From: Phycisphaerae bacterium
GTDB taxonomy: Bacteria; Planctomycetota; Phycisphaerae; UBA1845; UTPLA1
Length of the DNA stretch: 64,000 bases
Direction: 5' to 3'
Assembly: GCA_035275405.1 (NCBI GenBank)
Contig: DATEMU010000001.1
Span: 282,493-346,492, forward strand
Position 1 is the stretch's first letter, and every line of letters begins with the position of its first letter. Below, one piece after another: positions 53,640-60,535 of the stretch. The position numbers and the translations under genes are program-made. Under the pieces are notes generated by a model. It made no database searches. It saw nothing but the letters and a program-made list of their open reading frames with translations, and was not told the DNA's origin.

Positions 53640-53693
53640 GACTAATGGGTCAATTCGCGCTCGCGCACTCAGTATCTGAGTTGACAGCCGGCG

Positions 53694-54176
53694 GTGATCG
53701 CAACATCGGCTAACCGCGATAATCCTGCCGCGAAGGCTCGTATTGGCGTCCCGTCGGTGATTATGGATCTATTGACCGATTCATTTATCAAATCCGAGTT
53801 GGCCCGGGCCTGGCGAGAGTCGGACTTGGACGAGCCGGTCAACCGCCATGAAGAAGGCGGATACATCGTAATGAACGACGAGGGTGCCTGGGCGGTCGAA
53901 CGATCGCCGCCCGGCGGTCAATCTCGAGTCGTCCCGCCGCCTCTCGATGCGAGTCAACGCTATAATGGAATGCGGGTGGTCGGCACTTTTCACACCCACC
54001 CCAATCCACTGATTGACGAATTGGGGCGAGAATGGGAACAAGCGCCAAGTGAGTCTGATCGCCGTTGGCATCGGCGACGTGGGATTCGAGGCTTTGTAAT
54101 TAGCCGCTCGATGGTGTATGAAATCGAGCCGACCGGCGCGATTATCGAACGTGGAGAAAGAGAAAAGGTTCTATAG
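53694..54176 (+). CDS. JAMM/JAB metalloprotease-domain protein, polymorphic-toxin-like
   Basis: 160 residues from GTG 53694, or 137 from ATG 53763. The core has MRVVGTFHTHPNPLIDELGR and later PSESDRRW, matching the JAMM zinc motif HxHP…SxxD. The preceding NRHEEGGYIVMNDEGAWAVE with SPPGGQSRV is a pattern I associate with JAB domains at the C-ends of Rhs and other polymorphic toxin proteins. Here it stands alone. JAMM enzymes cut isopeptide or peptide bonds, notably ubiquitin-like modifiers. Two small unknown genes follow at once. Confidence 0.72.
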   Translation: MIATSANRDNPAAKARIGVPSVIMDLLTDSFIKSELARAWRESDLDEPVNRHEEGGYIVMNDEGAWAVERSPPGGQSRVVPPPLDASQRYNGMRVVGTFHTHPNPLIDELGREWEQAPSESDRRWHRRRGIRGFVISRSMVYEIEPTGAIIERGEREKVL

Positions 54177-54180
54177 ATTC

Positions 54181-54396
54181 ATGCCACTTCTTCTCAATCC
54201 GCTACTCGACGCTTTGAAGGCTGCCCGCAACGCCGCCTCGGACGTCGTCCATCTCGATGACGAGGTGAGCGTGGACGACCAAGGGGATCAATGGGTCTTC
54301 GAATTCACTCCGACCGACGACACCCTCGGCGGCGGCGCGAGAGTCACTATTGCCAAGGATGATTTGCGAATTCTCAACGTCGTCCGCAGCCAATAG
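54181..54396 (+). CDS. Small uncharacterised protein after the JAMM gene
   Basis: 71 residues, four bases after the JAMM stop. Acidic: LLDALKAARNAASDVVHLDD, then a β-like segment (DDQGDQWVFEFTPTDDTLGG). The size, acidic charge and position next to a toxin-type enzyme would fit an immunity or substrate protein; that is inference. It might alternatively be the C-terminal part of a split longer protein. Confidence 0.55.
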   Translation: MPLLLNPLLDALKAARNAASDVVHLDDEVSVDDQGDQWVFEFTPTDDTLGGGARVTIAKDDLRILNVVRSQ

Positions 54397-54416
54397 TCGC
54401 TTCGTACAATAGGACT

Positions 54417-54890
54417 ATGCGCCCACGCCTACGCCAACGACTCTTCTACTGGTACATCCGAATTCGGTGTTGGCGGCAAAGGGAAGTGCTCTTGCCGGGG
54501 TCGGTACTACACCCGAATCGCCCTGAACTCATGTTGCATCGGGCGATATCCCGGGCGGAAAAGCGTGCGGGCGGTAGACTGCCGGGGGCTTTTAGGATCA
54601 CACCGGAGAATGTTCTTGACCATTGCGATTATTGGGGCGATGAGTTTGATGGTCCGTTCGCGCAGTTGGTCGAATCCTATTCGCCATCGCACAAGCTCGA
54701 TAGCGCAGGAATGTGGTCGGCAATACCGGAATATGTCCGAGCCCTCCCGCCGAGACCCCTGGAAGTCCGAAACACCAACATCAAGAAACCTACTTCACCG
54801 GGCGACCTTAAGTGGACGGTCAGTTTCCGACTCGTATCACCAACCGAGATTGAATGCCATTACAGCGCTCCACCATCGTCCGCGTCATAG
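54417..54890 (+). CDS. Uncharacterised protein of the JAMM cassette
   Basis: 157 residues. The first 25 residues are aromatic and basic (RQRLFYWYIRIRCWRQ), then LHRAISRAEKRAGGRLPGAF, GDEFDGPFAQLVESYSPSHK and a C-terminal β-like segment (LKWTVSFRLVSPTEIECHYS). No family recognised. It ends 18 bases before polA, whose operator-like palindrome begins at its stop codon. Confidence 0.5.
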   Translation: MRPRLRQRLFYWYIRIRCWRQREVLLPGSVLHPNRPELMLHRAISRAEKRAGGRLPGAFRITPENVLDHCDYWGDEFDGPFAQLVESYSPSHKLDSAGMWSAIPEYVRALPPRPLEVRNTNIKKPTSPGDLKWTVSFRLVSPTEIECHYSAPPSSAS

Positions 54891-54906
54891 CGGTTACGAT
54901 AACCGC
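54890..54906. promoter_or_regulatory. Inverted repeat at the polA start
   Basis: GCGGTTA (54890-54896) and TAACCGC (54900-54906) form a perfect 7-bp palindrome ending two bases before the polA ATG. It could be an operator or a hairpin that limits ribosome access. Confidence 0.35.
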
Positions 54907-54908
54907 CC

Positions 54909-57671
54909 ATGGACCGCAAAACCCTCTACCTCATCGACGGTCACTCCCAAATCTACCGGGCCTACTACGCCCCGTTTCGGGCATTAACCTCTCCCAAAGG
55001 CGAGCCGACTCGGGCGGTTCATGTCTTCACGCAGATGCTGCTCGGCCTCCTGCGCGACCGCAAGCCGGACTATCTGATTATGACGATGGACGTGGCGGAC
55101 GAAACCGTCTTTCGCGTCGACATCGACAAGGAATACAAGGCCAACCGCCAGCCGTCGCCAGAAGACCTCCCGCCGCAGATCGATCGGATCGTGACGGTCA
55201 TGGAGGCGATGAAGGTGCCGATCCTGCGAAAGCAGGGATTCGAGGCGGACGATCTGATCGCGACGGTCTGCCGCCGGTTCGCGGACGCCGATCTGGACAT
55301 ATACATCGTCAGCAAGGACAAGGATCTCGACCAACTCGTCGGAAAGCGCGTCCGGCTCTACGACCCTGCGAAGGATCGCGTCCTCGACGCGGCGGCGATC
55401 CTCGAAGAGAAGGGCTACGGGCCGGACAAGGCCGTCGAGGCCCAGATGCTCATCGGCGACAGCACCGACAACATCAAGGGCGTGACCGGCGTCGGGCCGA
55501 AAAAGGCCGCGCAGCTCCTGCAACAATACGGATCGGTCGCGGCGATCATCGATCATGCCGACGAGCTAAGCCCCAAGCTCCGCGAGAACATGCTGGAGTT
55601 CCGCGCCCGTATGGAGGTGGTGCGGCAGCTCGTGACGCTCAAGAACGATGTTGAGATCGACTTCGACCTCGCCGCCGCCGCCGTCTGCGAATTCACGCCG
55701 TCCGCCGCGGTTCCGATCCTCCGCGAACTCGGCCTAAACACGCTGCTGGAGCGCATCCTCGCCGGTGTCTGCGATGAAAAACAGCAGGCGGAGGCCACGA
55801 CCCAGGTTCCCGCCATTCCCGCGACGCTTTTCGAGGCTCAGCAGCAGGAGGCCCCAGTTCGACCCAGCGCGCAGGCCGACTACCGGCTCGTGGACACCGC
55901 CGAGGCCCTCGCCGATCTCGCCAGGCGAATGTCCAAACTCAAGGCCTTCGCCTTCGATTCCGAATCGACCGGCCTCACGCCTGCGGATTCGCAGCTTGTC
56001 GGCATCAGCCTCTCCTGGGAGCCGGCGACCGGCTGGTATATCCCCGTTCGTGGAATCGGCGGCGTAGTGTCCGAGGAAGCTGTCCGTCGGCATCTCGGGC
56101 CGGTCTTTGCGAATCCAAACATCAAGAAGTCCGGTCAGAATCTGAAGTTCGACGTGGGGATGCTGGCCACGATCGGCATCGAGGTCGCCGGCATCGACTT
56201 TGACACGATGCTCGCCAGTTTCGTCCTCGATTCCTCACGGCGATCGCATGGGATCGACGCCCTCGCGCTTGATCTCCTGAACTACCGCAAGATCACCACC
56301 GAGGAAATGATCGGCAGGGGCCGCCAGCAAGTCACTTTTGACCAACTCTCCACGCAGCGGGTCTGCGAATACGCCTGCGAGGACGCCGACATCGCCTGGC
56401 GGCTTCACGAATCCTTCGAGCGGCAATTGACCGACCCTGAACTACGGTCGCTCTTTCGCGATCTCGAAATGCCGCTGATCGAGGTGCTGGCGCGAATGGA
56501 ACAGCGCGGCGTCGCCGTCGACACGGAAATTCTCGCCCGACTGAGCAATCAAATGGCCGACCGCATGACTTCCCTACGCGACGAGATACATGCCGCCGCC
56601 GGTCATCCCTTCAATCTCGATTCGACCAAGCAACTGGCGGACGTGCTCTTCGACGAGCGAAAGCTGCCGATCATCCGGCGCACGAAGACTGGTCGGTCCA
56701 CGGACGCCGAAGTCCTCGAAGCCCTGGCCACGCAGACCAACGATCCTATTCCCAAACTTCTCCTCGAGTATCGCGAAATCGCCAAGCTCAAGGGTACCTA
56801 CGTCGATGCCCTGCCGGACATGATCTCTCGTCGCACCGGTCGCATTCATCCGAGCTTTAATCAAATCGGCGCCGTGACAGGGCGGCTCTCGTGCAGCGAT
56901 CCCAACTTGCAGAACATCCCGATCCGCACGCCGCTGGGGGCGCAAATTCGCCGGGCCTTCGTTCCCGGTAATCCTGACAGCGTCCTGCTCAAGGCCGATT
57001 ACTCGCAGATCGAACTGCGCGTCCTCGCGCACTTGTCCGGGGACAAAATACTGGCTTCCGCCTTCCGCGAGGACCAGGACATCCACGCCTTCGTCGCGGC
57101 GCAATTGGAGGGAATCCCAATCGACCAGGTGACCAGCGCCCAGCGGGCCAGTGCCAAGACGGTCAACTTCGGAATCGTCTATGGCCAATCCGCCTTCGGA
57201 CTCGCCCGACAGACCGGTATGTCCCAGGCCCACGCCAAGGCCTTCATCGAACGATACTTTCAGCGTTACCCAAGAATCCGCGACTTCCTCGACGAGTGCA
57301 TTGCTCACGCCAAGCGCCACGGTTACGTCAAGACCATCCTCGGCCGCCGTCGGGCCATCCCTGATATCGATTCGCGTAACCCGGGCGTCCGCAACGCGGC
57401 GGAGCGGTTCGCCGTCAATACCGTCGTACAGGGTTCGGCGGCGGACTTGATCAAGCGGGCGATGATCAACATCGATCGCCGAATTCAGGCGGAAAAACGA
57501 CCCCTGAAAATGCTGATTCAGGTGCATGACGAACTGGTTTTTGAGACCCCCCGAGTAGAGGTGGAAAAGCAGGCTGAAATGGTCTCCCGGGAAATGTCCC
57601 AGGCGATCGAAATGTCTGTCCCTATTGGAGTTGACGTCGCCTGGGGGCCGAATTGGCTGGATGTGAAATGA
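54909..57671 (+). CDS. polA: DNA polymerase I
   Basis: 920 residues. Residues 1-290 are the 5'-3' exonuclease (YLIDGHSQIYRAYYAPF, GFEADDLIATVCRR, IGDSTDNIKGVTGVG). Residues 320-500 are the 3'-5' proofreading domain with its acids present: FAFDSESTGL at D350/E352, KKSGQNLKFD and YACEDADIAW. The polymerase follows: LKADYSQIELRVLAHL (motif A), KTVNFGIVYGQSAFGLA (motif B) and MLIQVHDELVFE (motif C). It removes RNA primers, fills gaps and repairs DNA. Intact proofreading is notable because many DNA polymerases I of this length have lost it. Confidence 0.95.
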   Translation: MDRKTLYLIDGHSQIYRAYYAPFRALTSPKGEPTRAVHVFTQMLLGLLRDRKPDYLIMTMDVADETVFRVDIDKEYKANRQPSPEDLPPQIDRIVTVMEAMKVPILRKQGFEADDLIATVCRRFADADLDIYIVSKDKDLDQLVGKRVRLYDPAKDRVLDAAAILEEKGYGPDKAVEAQMLIGDSTDNIKGVTGVGPKKAAQLLQQYGSVAAIIDHADELSPKLRENMLEFRARMEVVRQLVTLKNDVEIDFDLAAAAVCEFTPSAAVPILRELGLNTLLERILAGVCDEKQQAEATTQVPAIPATLFEAQQQEAPVRPSAQADYRLVDTAEALADLARRMSKLKAFAFDSESTGLTPADSQLVGISLSWEPATGWYIPVRGIGGVVSEEAVRRHLGPVFANPNIKKSGQNLKFDVGMLATIGIEVAGIDFDTMLASFVLDSSRRSHGIDALALDLLNYRKITTEEMIGRGRQQVTFDQLSTQRVCEYACEDADIAWRLHESFERQLTDPELRSLFRDLEMPLIEVLARMEQRGVAVDTEILARLSNQMADRMTSLRDEIHAAAGHPFNLDSTKQLADVLFDERKLPIIRRTKTGRSTDAEVLEALATQTNDPIPKLLLEYREIAKLKGTYVDALPDMISRRTGRIHPSFNQIGAVTGRLSCSDPNLQNIPIRTPLGAQIRRAFVPGNPDSVLLKADYSQIELRVLAHLSGDKILASAFREDQDIHAFVAAQLEGIPIDQVTSAQRASAKTVNFGIVYGQSAFGLARQTGMSQAHAKAFIERYFQRYPRIRDFLDECIAHAKRHGYVKTILGRRRAIPDIDSRNPGVRNAAERFAVNTVVQGSAADLIKRAMINIDRRIQAEKRPLKMLIQVHDELVFETPRVEVEKQAEMVSREMSQAIEMSVPIGVDVAWGPNWLDVK

Positions 57672-57780
57672 TCAACCCGAGGGTGGTTGCAAGAACTCCG
57701 CAATTCGTAGATACTGTTCCCCTGTCTTGTGAATGTGCAACAAGGGTGGGCTCATAGAGATTACACGAGGAGCGTGAGTT

Positions 57781-57924
57781 ATGTTTCCTTTTAACCTGCT
57801 TGGCGGCGGTTTGGGCGGCGGATTGGGTGGCTTCTTCCCGATCTACGGCATCCTGTTCGTTATCAATCTGGTCTGGACGCTCTTTACGGGCGGAGCGGAC
57901 CTAGACCCGAACACGCCGATGTGA
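57781..57924 (+). CDS. 47-residue glycine-rich membrane peptide
   Basis: ATG 57781 is eight bases after AGGAG, the best ribosome site in the area, and the frame is followed by a stop. Glycine-rich start (GGGLGGGLGGFF), one helix (IYGILFVINLVWTLF) and the tail FTGGADLDPNTPM. It shares the FTGGA end with the peptide at 44713. The gene lies 109 bases after polA with no other reading frame between. Function unknown. Confidence 0.6.
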   Translation: MFPFNLLGGGLGGGLGGFFPIYGILFVINLVWTLFTGGADLDPNTPM

Positions 57925-57933
57925 CCGTTCTGA

Positions 57934-57952
57934 CACCGGCCATTAGCCGGTG
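57934..57952. repeat. Dispersed hairpin repeat
   Basis: CACCGGCCATTAGCCGGTG, a perfect hairpin with stem CACCGGC. It differs by one base from the hairpin at 43253-43271 and sits between convergent genes. Confidence 0.75.
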
Positions 57953-57966
57953 CGGACCGCGGCATT

Positions 57967-58959
57967 CTACTTCCAGCGGCGCAGGTCGCGCATTCGTAGT
58001 ATGCGCTTCGCGCTGATCGCCAAATCGTCGCCCTGAACAATCGGAAACCACGCCGAGCCGGTGGGGGGTTGGATCAGGTGGAAGGTCTGCGCCGGCGTAC
58101 CCGCGTCGCCTAATAGAACGGCAACTTCTCCGCGCGCGCTCGTCGCAACATCGACGACGAGCAGGGAGCACGCATTCTTCCCCGGTCGCAGGAAGACATC
58201 ACCGGGTGCGATCGATCCGTCCTCGACCGCCCGCGTGTCGTCAAAGACGCTGTACACCGAGCAATATTGAAAAATCGTCTCCAGGTAGCTGCAAAAACTC
58301 TCGCGGCTCCCATCGGGTTCCGCCATCGGCGCGAAGGCCACGGTCTTCCCGCTGACGTTCGGCCGCCGCCCCTCGGCCCACTGACCCCACGCTGCGAGGT
58401 GGCCGCTCGTAAAATGAAAACCGAGGTCCGCCAGGCGTTTCGTCGCCCAGCAATACTCCGCGCGCAGCCGGACGAGCATGTTGGGTCCCGCCAGAGCCTT
58501 CTCGGTCCGAGGTTGCAACAGGATGACGGCCGCCAACTCTGAATCGCCGGGACTCATGACGAGCTTTCGCTTGCCCGTGGTCACCGGCGTGCCTTCGGGC
58601 GCGACGGGCAGGTTCCTCAACCAGGCCGCGAAACTCCCCGCGGGCGCGGGGATTCGGGAAAAGCCCTCGGGAGTGGGAATCCTCTCGATAAGCGGGACGT
58701 ACTTGGCGGCCTCGCGCTTCGTAAGCCACGCATAGGGGGCCGGGCCGCGCGCCGCCGGCTGATCGATCGGGGAGATCGTCTCCGGCGACGACCGGATGCT
58801 CTGGAGCGAAGTAGGCGATGAAGTTCGCCGTGCCCCGAGGAGGACGATGGCGATGGCGACGACGGCGCCGATCGAACGGATCCATCGCCGGCGGCGATTG
58901 GGCAAGGAGGTGGCGGGATTCGGTGCGGCCGCATCCATGTGGCCGGGGACATCGTCCAT
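57967..58959 (-). CDS. DUF4846-family secreted or membrane protein
   Basis: 330 residues from ATG 58959; a TTG six codons upstream is possible. One N-terminal helix (SIGAVVAIAIVLLGA) precedes a proline-rich region. The DUF4846 core follows: SFAAWLRNLPVAPEGTPV, MLVRLRAEYCWATKRL, FHFTSGHLAAWGQWAEGRRP, SYLETIFQYCSVYSVFDDT, GDVFLRPGKNACSLLVVDVA and PTGSAWFPIVQGDDL. This family is thought to have a cysteine-peptidase-like fold but its activity is unproven. It is the last of three envelope-type genes on this strand. Confidence 0.82.
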   Translation of the reverse strand: MDDVPGHMDAAAPNPATSLPNRRRRWIRSIGAVVAIAIVLLGARRTSSPTSLQSIRSSPETISPIDQPAARGPAPYAWLTKREAAKYVPLIERIPTPEGFSRIPAPAGSFAAWLRNLPVAPEGTPVTTGKRKLVMSPGDSELAAVILLQPRTEKALAGPNMLVRLRAEYCWATKRLADLGFHFTSGHLAAWGQWAEGRRPNVSGKTVAFAPMAEPDGSRESFCSYLETIFQYCSVYSVFDDTRAVEDGSIAPGDVFLRPGKNACSLLVVDVATSARGEVAVLLGDAGTPAQTFHLIQPPTGSAWFPIVQGDDLAISAKRILRMRDLRRWK

Positions 58960-59037
58960 GAAGAGGTGGTTTAGCAAGAGGCGGCTCCAATGGCAATGGG
59001 CGGCGAGCGGCCCTGCATTCCTTTCAAAACGAAGTGA

Positions 59038-59832
59038 CTACGGGGCGTCGGTTCGCTTCACGGTTTCCGGCTCTCCCGCGAGCGGCCCGACCGGCGGCGG
59101 CGGGGCTTCCGAAGGCTCCGGCGACGTGGCGGCGGCCAGATGCGCGACCCGGCGAAGCTGGCCCTCCGCGCCCGGACAGTTGGGATTGATGGCCAGGGCC
59201 TCGCGCAGCGAGTGTTCCGCACCGGCATAGTCGCGCTTCTGGAGGCAGACCATCGCCACGTTGTAATGAGCGGCGTCCGCGGCGACGACCCGGCTGAACT
59301 CGATCACGCTTTCTTCGAGCCGTCCCAGTTGGGCCAGCACAATGGCGAGGTTCATCCGCGCCCGCTGAAAATCCTGCGACCGAACCAGGGCGTCGCGATA
59401 CGCCTGTTCCGCTTCCGGCAGCCGCTTCTGCGCCTGATAGCAATAGCCGAGATTGTTAAGAAGGGCGGCCGACGTCGGATCGGCACCGGCTCCCTGGCGG
59501 AAGATGTTCTCCGCGTCGGCGAAACGCCCGAGCTTCTGATAGACGATGCCGAGTCGGTTGTACCCGACCGCCGCCCGCGGACTCGAGGCGATCGCGCGCT
59601 CGTATTGCGCAATCGCGCCGGTCAGGTCACCTTGCTTTTCCAGCATTTTGCCGGCGGCGATGTGCGTGTCCGACATAATCGTCGGCGGAGGGGCCGGCTT
59701 GGCGGAGTCCGCCTTGCGCGACTTCTCCTCTTCCATGCCGGTCTGCGCGACGCGCTCCTCCTTGTCGAGCGCGCAGCCCACGATACTTGCCAGGCCCAGC
59801 GTCATTGGTAGGAAAAAGAGTCGGCCGGGCAC
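59038..59832 (-). CDS. TPR lipoprotein
   Basis: 264 residues from GTG. Lipobox LASIVGC. About five TPR units fill residues 55-215, for example AIAQYERAIASSPRAAVGYN, IVYQKLGRFADAENIFRQGA and LGYCYQAQKRLPEAEQAYRD. The tail is proline-rich. TPR lipoproteins often act as assembly factors (PilF, BamD, NlpI types). Its start lies four bases after the next gene's stop, so the two are co-transcribed. Confidence 0.82.
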   Translation of the reverse strand: MPGRLFFLPMTLGLASIVGCALDKEERVAQTGMEEEKSRKADSAKPAPPPTIMSDTHIAAGKMLEKQGDLTGAIAQYERAIASSPRAAVGYNRLGIVYQKLGRFADAENIFRQGAGADPTSAALLNNLGYCYQAQKRLPEAEQAYRDALVRSQDFQRARMNLAIVLAQLGRLEESVIEFSRVVAADAAHYNVAMVCLQKRDYAGAEHSLREALAINPNCPGAEGQLRRVAHLAAATSPEPSEAPPPPVGPLAGEPETVKRTDAP

Positions 59833-59835
59833 GGG

Positions 59836-60366
59836 TCAATCTCCTTGTTTCTCAAAGGCTTTGTTCTCGTTGAGGTAGTAAGCATTCTTTCGTGGCTCCG
59901 CCTGTTGGGCCACGGCAGCGCCCTCGCTCGCTTCTTTGTTGCTCATTCCCCGGCCGCCCGCCGGGCCGACCAGGACATCAACCGGTTGGCCGCCCGGACA
60001 GGCCTGCGCCAGGAAGTCCCGCGCCGCTTGGAGCCGCGCATCCAGGAGCTTGGGATCATTCATCGCCGTGTCGTAGTTGAGCGTTCCCCCGCGCGCGGCC
60101 AGCAACTCGGCGTACCGCTCCAGCCGGGCCTCGCCCACGCCGGAAAGGCACGTCGAATGGGGCACAAAATGGATGTCGGCGATGGACATGTCCGCCAGCA
60201 TGCCCTGATCGTTGTGGTACGTGTAGTAGTCCGTCCACGTCGGATGACACGGGGCTTCGCCCTGCGGCGGCGAATTGAGCCGCGTGTACTCGTTTGCCGC
60301 GCAGCCGCATGCCGCGCACAGCCCCAGCGCGGCCAACCAGGGGATTCCCGAAACCGTCGTTTTCAT
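59836..60366 (-). CDS. Lipoprotein with OmpA-like character
   Basis: 176 residues from ATG 60366 (GGGAG upstream). Lipobox GLCAACGC. The region DIHFVPHSTCLSGVGEARLE, then YAELLAARGGTLNYDT and LDARLQAARDFLAQACPGGQ recalls an OmpA-like peptidoglycan-binding fold (LxxLAxYL…GG…D…R…V…L), though two conserved residues are uncertain. The C-terminal part is Ala/Glu-rich. It precedes the TPR lipoprotein and together they may form an envelope complex. Confidence 0.6.
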   Translation of the reverse strand: MKTTVSGIPWLAALGLCAACGCAANEYTRLNSPPQGEAPCHPTWTDYYTYHNDQGMLADMSIADIHFVPHSTCLSGVGEARLERYAELLAARGGTLNYDTAMNDPKLLDARLQAARDFLAQACPGGQPVDVLVGPAGGRGMSNKEASEGAAVAQQAEPRKNAYYLNENKAFEKQGD

Positions 60367-60535
60367 GTCTTGCTCCCGGCGCAATTGGGGGACCGACCTT
60401 CGGCGGCGCGTGGGCACTTCCTCTGTATCTATCGGCGATAGGGCCACGGTACGGCCATGCGTAAGCACGAAGCCCTCTCGCGACGCGCAGTACCAGCCTG
60501 TTGACCGCACTCACCGGATCGCTAAGCTCTGCCGG

